NCBI RefSeq assembly: GCF_029633865.1
Contig: NC_079211.1
Location: forward strand, 147,304,543-147,368,542
Length of the DNA: 64,000 nt
Direction: 5' to 3'
Source of the DNA: Lampris incognitus
Taxonomy: Eukaryota > Chordata > Actinopteri > Lampriformes > Lampridae
Below are positions 1 through 10,353 of this stretch, piece after piece. The stretch's first letter is position 1; each line of letters opens with the position of its first letter. The translations under genes and the position numbers were made by a program. The notes beneath the pieces were generated by a model. That model saw only the letters and a program-made list of their open reading frames with translations, had not been told where the DNA came from and ran no database searches.

Positions 1-695
1 AAATGGGACAGTAATGGTTGTTACCCCACTCCAGTCCAAAGCTTAATTCTTTATCCTACCGATGGGAGTTTGTGAAGGACCGAAATCATTACTGTTGCAT
101 TTTTTTCTGGTTACCAGAAGTGGAAATTATAGGAACTTTTGTTTCTGCCAAGATGGCACAGGATGTGGACATCGATGGGAGAAACTGCATCATGACTAAA
201 GTTGCTCAGGGCAAGTTTTCCATTCGGATTAAGTGTTCTCAACAGCCTCTGCGGGGAACTCCTAACGAGTCAGGAGTCCTGACTCGTTAGGAGTCAGGAT
301 AATGGTGGACTGAAGAGATCTTTCCGAGGAATGATGATAATATGGTCTCACTCCTAGTCATAAAAGTGGGACTGAGTCACTTTAAGACTTTTCGGGCGGT
401 TAGGGCCAGTTTAACAACTAAAAAGCTGAAACACGCACATCCCAGAATAGTTAGATAGGGTACAGGATCAAGGCTTTAACTTCCTGAGCCAAACAGAAAA
501 TGGCATCAGGTGACTGCCAACATGTGATGAGTGTTTCCATTAGGATGTGCTGCGATGCACAAACCCAGACTCTGTATAACTGCTGGACTGTCTGCTGTTG
601 TCTGGTTAGCCTGGATGGGGTTCAGTCTGCTCTCCTGTGCCGTCTGTGTGTGTGTTTGGGTGTGTGTGGATGTGGATGTGTTCTTTCTGGTCCAG
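1..695. other. Intronic or upstream sequence, left edge
   Basis: I recognise no coding exon here. It precedes the first recognised exon of the + strand gene at 696 and is probably its intron. It contains the 37-bp palindrome at 258-294 (annotated separately) and a TG-rich stretch at 643-690 that leads into the splice acceptor TCCAG at 691-695. Short open frames in the TG-rich part are low-complexity and are not called as genes. Confidence 0.5.
258..294. repeat. 37-bp near-perfect palindrome
   Basis: The arm at 258-275 (ACTCCTAACGAGTCAGGA) is the exact reverse complement of 277-294, with a single G at 276 between them. This gives an 18-bp perfect stem with a one-base centre. It is not at the end of any element I recognise. 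It could be a folded-back terminal repeat, a hairpin remnant of a repair event, or chance expansion. Confidence 0.9.
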
Positions 696-2056
696 GTTCA
701 GAGCATCGTCTCAGAGAACTTTGTCAGGAACTTCTGGGTCCGGTCCACAAGTCTGCCTCCACAGCCTGGGAGCCTACCACTCTGGTAAAACTCAGCCAGT
801 TACTTATCCATCCATCCATCTATTTATCAATCCATCCAACCGTCAATCAATCCAAAAACATGATGGTGGGCATCCGGGTGGCATAGCAGACAATTGGCCG
901 TGTCTGTGGGTGGGAAGCCGGATGTGGGTTTGTGTCCTGGTCACTGCACTAGCGCCTCCTCTGGTCGGTTGGGGCACCTGTTCAGGGGGGGAGGGGGAAC
1001 TGGGGGAATAGCGTGATCCTCCCATGCGCTATGTCCCCATGGTGAAACTCCTCACTGTCAGGTGAAAAGAAGCGGCTGCCGAACTCCACATGTATGGGAG
1101 GAGGCATGTGGTAGTCTGCAGCCCCCCCCCCCCCCGGATCAGCAGAGGCGGGTGGAGCAGCGACCTGGACGGCTCGGAAGAGTGGGGTAATTGGCCGGGT
1201 ACAATTGAGGAGAGAAGAAAAAACATAATGGTATTTTATTATCACTATCAATACTGGTATGCTTTTATTTCAAAATAAAAGCGCAGATCGCTGCTCCTTG
1301 TACCAAGCATTTGTCGATTTGGTTAAATGAATATATAGAAACAATAGATTCACCTGAGGTGTCAGTCAACAGTCAGCTGACCCGCCTGATTCTGGCTGAA
1401 AGAATAGTCCTGGTTTTCCTAAATATTACGAGTCCACTGACATCCGAGCTCTTGTCCGATACGGTGGCTGGGCCGAATGAAATGAAAGTTCAGTATCACT
1501 TACATGCCCGTATTCTACTTTATGGGTCCAGCTCCAGTCTTCTGTAGTCCATAATTAGGTCGTCTATTTCCTGTTGAGGAGCGAGGCCAGAGCCCCTCCC
1601 AGCAGGTGTAGCGAAGAATTACACACACCGTTATAAGTTTATCCACCGGCGCTTTTATTTTTTTATTCATTCGAAATAATAGTGTACTTTTTTATGTAAC
1701 AATAAAAACTTTGAACAACGTGTCACCTAAACGTTAAATGAAGCAGGTGCGTTCAAGATTGAATCTCGAATCTTGCACATAAACCTTAAAGCTTTGGGTG
1801 TCTAGAGAAGCGCTATATAAATGTAGTGATGATGATGATTATTATTATTAGTATAGCAACCATTGCACACATCCTGCTAACCTGTTGTTTGTTGGTATTT
1901 CCTGTGTGTGTGTGTGTGTGTGTGTGTGGTTGTGAACAGGGTCTATCTAAGCGTGAGCTTCTCAGAGAGGTGCTTCCTGTCATCGGTCAGAACCTGCGAT
2001 TCCAGAGACTTTTCACAGAATATCAGGACCAACTAGAGCTGCTCCGCACTAAATAA
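696..2056 (+). CDS. C-terminal two exons of an unidentified protein gene
   Basis: Two exons join in phase: 696-784 (acceptor TCCAG, donor GTAAAA, two bases of a split codon then 29 codons) and 1940-2056 (acceptor AACAG after a long TG tract, stop TAA at 2054-2056). The joined peptide reads ...SEHRLRELCQELLGPV... then GLSKRELLREVLPVIGQNLR... and ends ...YQDQLELLRTK. It is leucine- and charge-rich and probably alpha-helical, with no signal peptide or membrane segment. I do not recognise the family. The upstream exons lie outside the window. The first exon is also open in another frame (VQSIVSENFVRNFW...), but that frame does not join the second exon with a sensible ending. The second exon is the surer of the two, because its frame ends in a stop followed by a typical 3' UTR with poly(A) signals. 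Confidence 0.6.
868..1226 (+). mobile_element. SINE family B, copy with deleted B box
   Basis: This is the forward-strand copy of the repeat also seen at 26780, 31246, 32942, 42816 and 57091. It starts GGGCATCCGGGTGGCATAGC and ends with the GGCCGGGTACAATTG block. Compared with the 42816 copy, it lacks about 70 bases after the A-box-like head, including the GGTTCGAATCC B-box-like motif. It lies in the last intron of the left-edge gene. Confidence 0.8.
1902..1928 (+). repeat. (TG)n microsatellite before splice acceptor
   Basis: A run of TG dinucleotides ends about 11 bases before the acceptor of the last exon at 1940. It takes the place of a normal polypyrimidine tract. TG length can affect acceptor use in other genes; here that is inference. 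Confidence 0.85.
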
Positions 2057-3005
2057 CGCGCGCGCACACACACACAACGCATAACACACACACCCACATG
2101 AAACACCCACACACGCCACAACACATTTGGACTCGCCCTCAGACCGGATTTGGTTTGTTTTGGCCCAGCTCGGCTTTGCTGCGCCACTCTACTACGAATC
2201 TCTGCCGACTGTGCCGAGGTGTATCCCGGCCGGTGCCGAGGTGTACCCCGGCTGGTTTGCCCCCACCGAGACGTTCGAGACATTGGCCCGGTGTTGACCT
2301 TTGAACTCTTCTATTTAGAAACCTTTCTGGTTTTTTTTTTTAAGGACATTAATCATGGCTAAGCTACAAATTCACAGAAGAACGAGTTTCATTGCTCTTC
2401 ATCACGAGGAAGAAGAGGAGTGAGCCTGCTGTTTTTCTGTTTTTTATTTTTTGTAAATATGGAGAGTTGGGGTGAAGGGTCACCCAGCTCTCGTTTTTTC
2501 CACTAAATGTCCTTCTTGTGACCTCTCCGTCTGCCCTGCCCTGTCCGTAAACCACGACTGAGAAACGCAGCGGCGGGTGTTGGAGAAACCTCGCCGGGTG
2601 GCTTTCCTGCGTGCGAGTCTTTACGTACCGACATCCTGTCCTGAGGTCTCAGCAGCCCGAGGACGCCACTCAGCACAACACACGGACGGACGGACGGACG
2701 GACTTCATGTTGACCTCACAAAAGGGAAAGTTGCGAGCATTACGGCTTTAAGTGTCTCTTTTTCCAGTCAGACAGTCTGTCTGCTTGTCGGTGTGACTGG
2801 ATTTCCCTTCTTTTCTTGACTAACGTGTACAGACCTTCCTTTTCATTTGTCTTGTTTTTGTTTGTTTTGTTTTGTTTTGTTTTGTTTTTTTGCCCTCATT
2901 CAATTTAAATGTTTGTACAAGACATTTTTTCGTTTTCTATTAAATAAGATTGTGAATAAACTGAGCTTTTGTGTTTCTGAAAATAAAACGAGGAGGATGG
3001 ATGGC
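2057..3005 (+). other. 3' UTR of the left-edge gene
   Basis: This is unique sequence after the TAA at 2054-2056, starting with a CG/CA repeat. It includes a (GGAC)n run near 2685-2703 and a TTTTG repeat near 2863-2887. Two poly(A) signals, AATAAA at 2955-2960 and 2982-2987, mark the likely ends. It contains no transposon I recognise, in contrast to the DNA that follows. Confidence 0.65.
2955..2987 (+). promoter_or_regulatory. Poly(A) signals of the left-edge gene
   Basis: AATAAA occurs at 2955-2960 and 2982-2987, about 0.9 kb after the stop codon. Repeat-dense DNA begins about 140 bp further on. Confidence 0.6.
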
Positions 3006-3137
3006 TTTTGTTAACATCTGTCTGCGGTTTCTTTACTTGCGACGTCATTTTCTCTTGTCTGTTATTAACAATCGTATGTGACGTAACGCCTCCCTGAGGA
3101 AGTCGTCGTAGCGTCGGAGAAGCTCATCTGTGGAACA

Positions 3138-3497
3138 TCATCCATTATCCAAACCCGCTTATCCTGCTCTCAGGGTTGTGGGGATGCTGGAGCCTATCCC
3201 AGCAGTCATTGGGTGGCAGGCGGGGAGACAACCTGGACAGGCCACCAGTCCAACACAGGGCCCACACACCCACACATTCACACCTAGAGACAATTTAGTA
3301 CGGCCGAGTCACCTGACCTACATGTCTTTGGACTGTGGGAGGAAACCGGAGCACCCGGAGGAAACCCACACAGACATGGGGAGAACATGCAAACTCCACA
3401 CAGGGGACGACCCCCAAGGTTGGACTACCTCAGGGCTCGAACCCAGGACCACCTTACTGTGAGGCGACCGTGCTAACCACTGCACCACCGTGCCGCC
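3138..3497 (-). mobile_element. SINE family A, near full length
   Basis: On the minus strand this reads GGCGGCACGGTGGTGCAGTGGTT..., a tRNA-like head with A- and B-box-like motifs (GGTTCGAGCCC). A conserved body follows (TTTGCATGTTCTCCCCATGT, CAGTCCAAAGACATGTAGGT) and then a tail block ending in ATAATGGATG. At least ten other copies lie in the window (7373, 10354, 21757, 25318, 32990, 34995, 37846, 40928, 43412, 60296). The A/B-box head suggests RNA polymerase III transcription; I cannot name the published family. Confidence 0.85.
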
Positions 3498-4236
3498 CTG
3501 TGGAACATAATGCAGAACATAATGGGTTTTCTTCGTAAAATTGTCTCGAAAAATGTCAGTACCTGCACAGCATATTAAATTGAGGCAAATATTAAATGAT
3601 TTGGCCCAGAAGGTTAAATTTGGCAACAAAAAAAAGTGATGGGAGAAAACCTCCATCCCACCTGAGGGGAGATCACTCTTATCGATAAGTGTTGATTGAA
3701 ATACAAAAGAGGGCGATGAGATGAACATACAGACCGGCTCGAAGCTGAGACCCGTGTGACGTTTCTCCATCAGTCACCGTTTCCTCCATGTGGAAGGTGG
3801 AGGTGATGTGGGGGTTTGTGTTGGACAGTCAGGCTTCCAGTGGAACAGTGTTGTGATATAGTGGATGTAGGAGACGGAGAGAAACAGACCTGTTGACTCT
3901 CGTTTTCTGGGACTACAAACAAGGTTGTTTTTTGCCCCCCCCCCCCACCTCCACCCCACTGTCTATTGGAGAAACGAGTATTAGGTTAACAAACATTGAG
4001 ACAGAAACAACATATTAAGGCGTCCTTATAAAGTAAGGATAGAGTATGACTCCATTCTCAGTACAACATTACAATCAGTAAGTTATCAAGACATAGGGTA
4101 AACGTAACATAACAAAATAAATAAAAAGACAATAAAAATAATTAAACAGATGTAGGCATAAAACTCAAGTTTCTAACAACCCTACGGTCCCACCATCCCA
4201 CTTCTGACACCAATGCAGCGAATTCGGGGGGGGGGG
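3498..4236. other. Unassigned intergenic DNA
   Basis: I see no gene or clear repeat structure apart from a C-rich run near 3940 and AT-rich sequence. The open frame on the minus strand across 3318-3770 is mostly SINE and has no protein features. Confidence 0.5.
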
Positions 4237-4326
4237 GCAGTCCGGGAGACCGTCGCCAGAGCCGGGACGCGAACCCGTGTCTCCCACTCCGCAAGCCACA
4301 ACGTTAACCAGTCGACTAAAAGGACC
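4237..4326 (-). mobile_element. tRNA-like SINE head fragment
   Basis: The minus strand has a tRNA-like shape, with TTAACG... near the A box and GGGTTCGCGTCCC-like B-box sequence near 4266-4280. It begins after a G11 run. There is no anticodon-arm consistency or clean acceptor stem, so it is a SINE remnant rather than a tRNA gene. Confidence 0.55.
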
Positions 4327-4431
4327 GAATCGTCTACTTATCCATGCACGCTAGAATGTAGTACTACATCCTTGGCTTCCAGCTTAATTGAATGATTGTG
4401 TAAACTACTAATAAGACACATTAGCCCCTAG

Positions 4432-4612
4432 TTTGACACTTTAGCCGAGCGGTTAGTGATGTCGCCTTGTGGTGCAAAACACGCCGTATCGAATCCCGCA
4501 CCGGGCAACAAAATAGCCGATTACACCTGGTTTAAGAAACAAAATAATCCTCAAAAAAATTTTTTCCCAGAATCCTGCTGTGCACTGACACTCATAAAAT
4601 ATCTGTTTAATA
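4432..4612 (+). mobile_element. tRNA-derived SINE flanked by a 34-bp direct repeat
   Basis: The element has an A-box-like AGCCGAGCGGTTAGTG and a B-box-like ATCGAATCCC, followed by an AT-rich body. It sits between two copies of a 34-bp sequence at 4398-4431 and 4613-4646, which differ at one base. If this is the target-site duplication it is unusually long. The element at 5148 shares the GATCGAATCCCGCA block and the GGTTACA segment. Confidence 0.65.
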
Positions 4613-4646
4613 GTGTAAACTACTAATAAGACACGTTAGCCCCTAG

Positions 4647-5147
4647 CTAACGGCTTCCTCAGAGCAGCGTGTGTACCTGTACCCAACACGCAAGAGAGAG
4701 ATTAATACCACAAACTATACTGGGACAAAGAGGAATTAAACTCAGATTTCACAAGGAACAACTGGGAATGATGTACTTAAATATATCTTCACCTTTCTCA
4801 GGGACACTGGACTGATGGGAAGGATATAAATTAAGGACTCTTTAACGTAATGGTAGGTGGCGATAATGCTTCATCTGCTTGCAATTCGCCAATAAAACAG
4901 AAGAAGAAGAAGGAGGAGGAGGAGGAGGAGGAGGAGAAGAAGAATCACTTCAAAACACCGACAGCCACCTTGATACCTCGCTTCAGTGTGCGGTGTATCA
5001 CTCCGCCCGATCTAAACTATCATAAACACTACGTACAAGAGACATAGCGTAATATAGTTCCTAACTTACCTAAAAATATATATTTGTCAAATCACGAACC
5101 ATTAATCAAATCATGTAAATATCCAACCAATGCCAAAATAGTGTGGC
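4647..5147. other. Unassigned DNA with GGA repeat
   Basis: I recognise no gene. A purine-rich (GAA/GGA)n tract occupies about 4899-4945. Confidence 0.5.
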
Positions 5148-5310
5148 CTACTCGAGGCTCGCTGGCCAGCCGGTCAGGGGTCGGCCCCCTCTCTGGAGCG
5201 GTCAGCGGTGTCGCCTGGTGGCGTCGGCGGATCGAATCCCGCAGCAGGCGGAATATGCTCGGTTACAACAGGGCAATCTTCAAACCAATTCCTCACAAAA
5301 ATAAATCCCA
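5148..5310 (+). mobile_element. tRNA-derived SINE, second copy
   Basis: It contains GAGCGGTCAGCGGTGTCGCC and GGATCGAATCCCGCAGCAGG, the same arrangement as the copy at 4432. An AT-rich tail ending in AAAATAAATCCC follows. Confidence 0.6.
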
Positions 5311-5369
5311 CTAACAGTAAGTAAAGGTTAGGATCTGACCTTGTCCATCTACTTTCAAATGCGTCTTTA

Positions 5370-5770
5370 TTGTGCGCCGAGAAACGATCACTCGGGTTTC
5401 ATTCGCCCGAGCTATTGGCGCTCCGTCACGCTGGACGAATAAAAACGCCGAGGAAGAAATAAAAAGCCCTCCGACGGGGAAGAGCCGACTTCTTCGCGCA
5501 GGTTCCGGTGAAAGTGCGCCAGAAGCGTAGAAGAAGAACAAGTGCGTCCGGTTTGGGAACGCGTTTGAAGCCTCGCCGAGGTGAAATTTAACATTTTGTT
5601 ACGTATTATTGCTGCCAAGGAGCTCCGCAGACGGCACCGTCTGGGAGTCCAAACTCAACAACACGGACTGTGGAAATATTGGGTTTTAAACTCTGGTTTC
5701 GCCCCGGCCAAACGCCTCGTCGTCACGCCGGCGGGACTGCAGAGACCTTGGCGGCCATGAGCATGCCCTC
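5370..5770. promoter_or_regulatory. CpG-rich block, possible orphan promoter
   Basis: About 400 bp is visibly richer in CpG than its AT-rich surroundings (for example CGCCCGAG, CCTCGTCGTCACGCCGGCGG). No transposon structure explains it. It includes a CGAG/GTGAAA that could be a splice donor at about 5578, and an ATG at 5757. No coding exon nearby can be confirmed, so this is only a candidate promoter or first exon. Confidence 0.3.
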
Positions 5771-5931
5771 AGACGCTGCAGCTGATTGAAAACAGCTAAT
5801 GTATATATACATATATATGTATATATATATAGCCATGTGATTTATTCTTAATAATAATCACCAGTTCATATGACCGAATCTCATAACTGCAGAAAGTTAT
5901 GAAGAACTGAGGCTAACAACAACCTTCCCTC

Positions 5932-6364
5932 CCCAGATAGCATCCGGATGTGGGCCACTTCCGGCAGTGACGCGGCACTGGCGGTCTTCTTCTGGCCCTG
6001 ACAAAACGGATGTGAGCCTGAAGTGGCCCACACGTATAATAGCAAATATGGCCGAAATATGGCAAATCAAATGTGGGCTTCTTTTTTTTGCTAAAGACGC
6101 GGTGCTCTGGGCAACATGTGATCTGGATGTGACCCTGAAATGGCCCCGTGTGGTAAATGGTGACTATGGCCCAAATATCACAAAACAAACATGGGCCACC
6201 TTTGGCAAATGTGTGGCACATGCGGCAATGTTATGACTTGGTTCCGGCCCAGATCTGGCAAACAGGAGCGGACCGCCCAAGTGCCATCATTCCACGTGGT
6301 ATGTGGCCCGGAAGAAAGTGTCAGTGTGGGGCGGGTCCGGGCCACAGCAATTTTGCTATCTGGG
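5932..6364. mobile_element. 433-bp MITE with 11-bp terminal inverted repeats
   Basis: It starts CCCAGATAGCA (5932-5942) and ends TGCTATCTGGG (6354-6364), an exact 11-bp inverted pair. The interior carries diverged repeats of a GGATGTGGGCC-like motif in both directions. Open frames across it are chance results of this repetition. I could not fix the target duplication; TCC/TCCC occurs on both sides. Confidence 0.75.
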
Positions 6365-6470
6365 TCCCGTCTGATGACTCCACAGACGGAGGCTCCTGTG
6401 AAGGAACACGCTCCTCAACCTTCAGGATGAACATGACCCACCACGAGTCTTCCAAGTCCACCTAGCCAGA

Positions 6471-6556
6471 AGAACCTGAAGGACTGCATCATGGTGCAGA
6501 AGGTCCTCCAAAGGAACACCTCCTGGTCCAACAAGTCACTGGCAGAACTGCAGAGG
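6471..6556 (+). other. Exon-like open stretch ending in a good donor
   Basis: The frame reads KNLKDCIMVQKVLQRNTSWS... and ends CAGAG/GTAAGG at 6556. It follows a CAG after a pyrimidine-containing stretch. There is no homology I can name and no partner exon in phase nearby. It may be a decayed exon, part of a transposon, or chance. Confidence 0.25.
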
Positions 6557-7372
6557 TAAGGAAGGAGCAAATGGTAAAATAAAATACTGTACTATAAAAT
6601 AAGAAAAAAAAAGGTAAAATATCAAAACAAAGAAATTTGGTGTTGGAACGGCTCCCCTGGTCGGAGAAGACCCAGTGTGTCTCCATGTCCATCTGTGTGA
6701 CCCAGACCTGTCCTTTTAATCAGTAACATGGCAGATCTGAAGGACTTGGTCTTGGAGTCTCTCAACATGAACTAACTCAGGGCTAGGATAACAGGTCCTC
6801 ATGTGCAGTGCAAAGACCCAATGCAAGGTATACCATATAAAAATATAGTAAACCAAACATCCCCTACTATGATAGATTCCATATTGTATAGGTAGTAAAC
6901 CTTTAATAGTATGTTTTGAGGGGAAGACACATTGATGTTTCCTTAGGGTGGTAAAAGGGATGAAATTCCACACAAAAGGAAAAAAACTGACTTTTCCAAG
7001 GAATTTCAGTGACCATTAAAATGGAAGTGACAAAAGTGTTCATGATTTGTGGACTATTATCTTAGATATGTTAGTAATTGGAAGTGATCAAAAGGGACAT
7101 TTGTTTGCATATAGCCTAATGTAAATCTTAAGGATCGTGTCTTTAAATACATCAGAGAGGGCAGTTTTAGTTTCGACTGATACCTCGAGAGTGCCTTCAG
7201 AAATATCCAAATTTGGGTTGTGTACAGAACACGTGACATATGCAGTTACAGAAATTGCTCCGGGTTGGGTGACTTACGGCCCAATGTGAATCCTTTTCAC
7301 AAGGCCTCAAAACCCTGGCGGTGCCCCCTGTTTGTCAGTATTGGAAAAACACGGCTTTGAAAGCCATTTCCC
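6557..7372. other. Unassigned AT-rich DNA
   Basis: I see no coding exon or repeat boundary. Confidence 0.5.
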
Positions 7373-7494
7373 ACATCCATCCATCCATTATCCGAACCGC
7401 TTATCCTGCTGTCAGCATCGTGGGGAGGCTGGAGCCTATCCCAGCAGTCATTGGTCGGCAGGCGGGGAGATACACTGGACAGGCCGCCAGGCCG

Positions 7495-7528
<34 letters not shown>

Positions 7529-7748
7529 TCATACCTAGGGACAATTTAGTACGGCCAATTCACCTGACCTACATGTCTTTGGACTGTGGGAGGAAACCGG
7601 AGCCCCCGGAGGAAACCCACGCAGACACGGGGAGAACATGCAAACTCCACACAGAGGACGACACCCAAGGTTGGACAACCCCGGGGCTTGAACCCAAAAT
7701 CTTCTTGCTATGAGGCAACCGCGCTAACCGCTGTGCTACCATGCCGCT
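7373..7748 (-). mobile_element. SINE family A with internal (CA)n
   Basis: This is a minus-strand copy running from the CATCCATCCATCCATTATCC tail to the GCGGCATGGTAGCACAGCGG head. A (CA)n run at 7498-7527 has expanded at the point where other copies carry a short CACACA. Protein-like open frames over it follow the conserved SINE body. Confidence 0.85.
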
Positions 7749-8321
7749 CCATTTCCCACATCTCTCATCCTAAACAGAATGTGTCATTTGGCCTCATAAG
7801 GCAGGCCTGCGGTTTTCACACCATGCAGAAAGATAGCAACTTTGCTGTCTGTGCCTCTGCCTCTTCTTTTTCAGACACGGGACAGCTTCAGGCTTTATGT
7901 CAGAATCACAGATATCAAGATGAACTTCCTGTGCTGAATGACTCAATATGTCCCATTGCTGGTGGAAAAGAAAGCAAACCATGAATTGTTTACAGCACAG
8001 TTTGAGGTTGAGGTTCACCACAGATGAGCAGAATACAGGAGCGATCAGTCTGCCGGCAAGCAGTGCCTAAAAAGCCGCTTTGTTTCAATGACGCATTCAC
8101 GGAAGTACAAGGTGCACCAGACGCCCCTCACAATTAACAAATACAGCGAGTATGCCACAAATGGAAAACCACAACGCCTGCCTGAAGCAAAATATACATA
8201 CGCATAACAGTCATCGGGTAGGAATACTAAATGGTTGACAACGCTATATCTCCTCTAGCTGTTCGGTCTTCTCTTCCCCGTTAAGGTTAATGCAAGTCAT
8301 TTACTGGACAGTGTCATCATT
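7749..8321. other. Unassigned DNA
   Basis: I see no gene. The open frame around 7794-8021 on the minus strand has no recognisable motif. Confidence 0.5.
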
Positions 8322-9090
8322 CAGAATCAGAAACACTTTGTCATTTCGTTTCATGCACTTGCACACATGAAATGAAACGAAAGAACGTTTCCCCCCGCCC
8401 ACAGCAGTGCAACACAAAGACAAAAAAGCATATCCAGAAATTACAAGAACTACAACAACACATATATCCAAACTAACACATATATCTAAACACACACACA
8501 CAAAAAAAAAATCACTGTCCTGGAGAATGAACGCCAGCCAGGATGACTGTCAGAACTGCCGGTCTGCATGGGCTAGCAGTTAGCTTAGCCTGCCCCGCTT
8601 CTGCATCCTGTCAGACCGCCCTCGGTGTTTCGTCTTCAGGTGCTGCTACGGTCAGGGCCGTGATTCTTGGGCCCACAGGACGCAGCAGACCAGGCTCCCT
8701 CAGCCCATCCAACGCCAGCTCTCCCAGCCAGACACCTTCAACACACCTCCCCGCACTCCACACAACGACACTAAAAACACAGTCAACGCTAAGTGAGGCC
8801 GCCACCGGACCGCCGTTGGGGTTATTGGAACTGCCGGTCTGCATAGGCTAGCAGTTAGCCTAGCCTGCCCCACTTCCACCTCCTGTCAGACCACCCTCGG
8901 CGTTACCTCTTTGGGTACAGCTCCAGGCAGGGCCGTTGTCCCTGGGCCCACAGGATCCAGCTCCAGCTCTCCCAGCCATCAAACGAAGACAAACTTAGAC
9001 ACAGACGTGGCCAAAGACACTGCATGGTCGGTACTGGGCGAGGCTGCCGCAAACATGAATTTGTGCCACCATCTTCTCACACCAGACATT
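8322..9090 (-). mobile_element. Non-autonomous retroposon family D, copy 1
   Basis: The minus-strand orientation is defined by the better ends seen in other copies: a GTGTGGGAAGATGG-like start and a GACAAAGTGTTTCTGATTCTGA-like end. The block with the GCTAACTGCTAGCCCATGCA-like motif occurs twice in this copy (around 8560 and 8840), so it carries an internal duplication. It has no reverse transcriptase. Copies 2-4 lie at 28539, 30241 and 37327. Confidence 0.7.
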
Positions 9091-9589
9091 GAGATGTCGA
9101 AATCTAAATTAACATTGAAAACATTGAACTTGGCCGTGTTATTTAAGGCCATGTTATATAAAGGCCAAGGAAGTATAGCTGGCTGGTTTGCGAACCCATA
9201 AACTACAGAGACAGCCAGACAAAAGTGTCTACATCCTGCCCTAAAAAGTAAAAGATCAAAGAGCCTTACCGTAAGCTGTCAATACGAGACCTACTTCCAG
9301 TTCCAGATTTAAAACAACGATCCCCTGTTTTCCTGTTCACCAAGTAGCACAACACCCACAGCCCTGAAAAGTTTCAGGGCTGTGAGGACCCCTCAGCAAT
9401 CCATCACACAAGAAGTGGTTCTGGTGTTGTAGTGCATCCTATTATATTGGTATTAGGTTCCTATAGGGGTTTGGGCCTCCGTAGCAGGATGTGAACATGG
9501 TTTGATTATTCAAACACTCCAAAAAGAATAATAAGTGGGCTTTTTATTGATCCTCACCCCCACCCCACCCCAGAGAGGTCAAAGGTTAT
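9091..9589. other. Unassigned DNA with a 13-bp stem hairpin
   Basis: I recognise no gene. At 9357-9384, the arm CACAGCCCTGAAA and its exact complement TTTCAGGGCTGTG are separated by AG. Confidence 0.5.
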
Positions 9590-9720
9590 TATTCTCCCTG
9601 CGGTTTCTTCCTGGTTTTTTTTCTCCCTGTTAAAGGTTTTTCTTTAGGGAGTTATTTCTTATCCGATGCGAGGGTCTAAGGACAGGAGGTTGTGGATGGA
9701 TCCAACAGCTTTGGATGTTC
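9590..9720 (+). mobile_element. L2-like LINE 3' end fragment
   Basis: It contains CTCCCTGTTAAAGG and ATCCGATGCGAGGGTCTAAG, matching the 3' region of the LINE at 48150-49147. It is only a short 5'-truncated piece. Confidence 0.65.
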
Positions 9721-10353
9721 ACATGCTTGAAGAGATTATGAGTGCAAGTGGTCCATCCATGCACCTCCAGTAACAACAGCAAGGTGGTATTGTGTTAATA
9801 TCATTTTCTCAAACACCCCCCCCCTTCCACGGGGAGGTCAGAGGTCAGCATCATGGGCAAAACAGCACCCCTGGTAGGGAATCCTGTCTTGCTGAAGGAC
9901 ACTTCAGCGGGGCTTGCTTGACAGCACAACCCATTCTCAGTTTCATGACACTCTGTCCACTTGGTTGTTTTATTTCAAACTTCATACGGCTCTTAAAACA
10001 TACGGGGTGCCCTGGGACTCGTACCCCCTCTCCCACCCACTTGTGAACACGCCTTCTTCTGCCAGGTCATCTGGACTTGTTTTGTTCATACATGCCGTTA
10101 TCCTCCCACAATTTCAGCCCCTTGCTGTCACCGATGTGTGGGCAAGAGAGCTGACTAGCTAGACTTGAACAGGATATGATCTAATATCTCCTCCTCCTCC
10201 TCCAGAAACCGTGAGCGAGGTTTGCTTGAATAAATGCTGAATTTATTCCCAGCACATTTTACGCCTGACCGTAGATTTAAATTTATCTTGCTGATTCATC
10301 TTTGTGCAATAACTGCCCACGCTCTGAAATAGGGAAGTATCCGCATGTGTTTT
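9721..10353. other. Unassigned DNA
   Basis: There is a C run near 9817-9825 and a CTC repeat near 10187-10203. I found no coding feature. Confidence 0.45.

Larger units (their letters stand above)
785..1939 (+). other. Last intron of the left-edge gene
   Basis: The intron runs from GTAAAA at 785 to AACAG at 1935-1939. It contains a CATC/AATC-rich tail (807-855), a SINE of family B (868-1226), unique AT-rich DNA, and a GATGAT/ATTATT run near 1827-1850. A (TG)n tract at 1902-1928 acts as the pyrimidine-poor run-up to the acceptor. Confidence 0.6.

Noticed and set aside
3318-3770. 150-aa minus-strand open frame
   Set aside because: Half lies in a family A SINE and the remainder has no recognisable features.
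8611-8844. Two opposite open frames in family D
   Set aside because: Both are in non-coding GC-rich retroposon sequence; the frames are not shared by the other copies.
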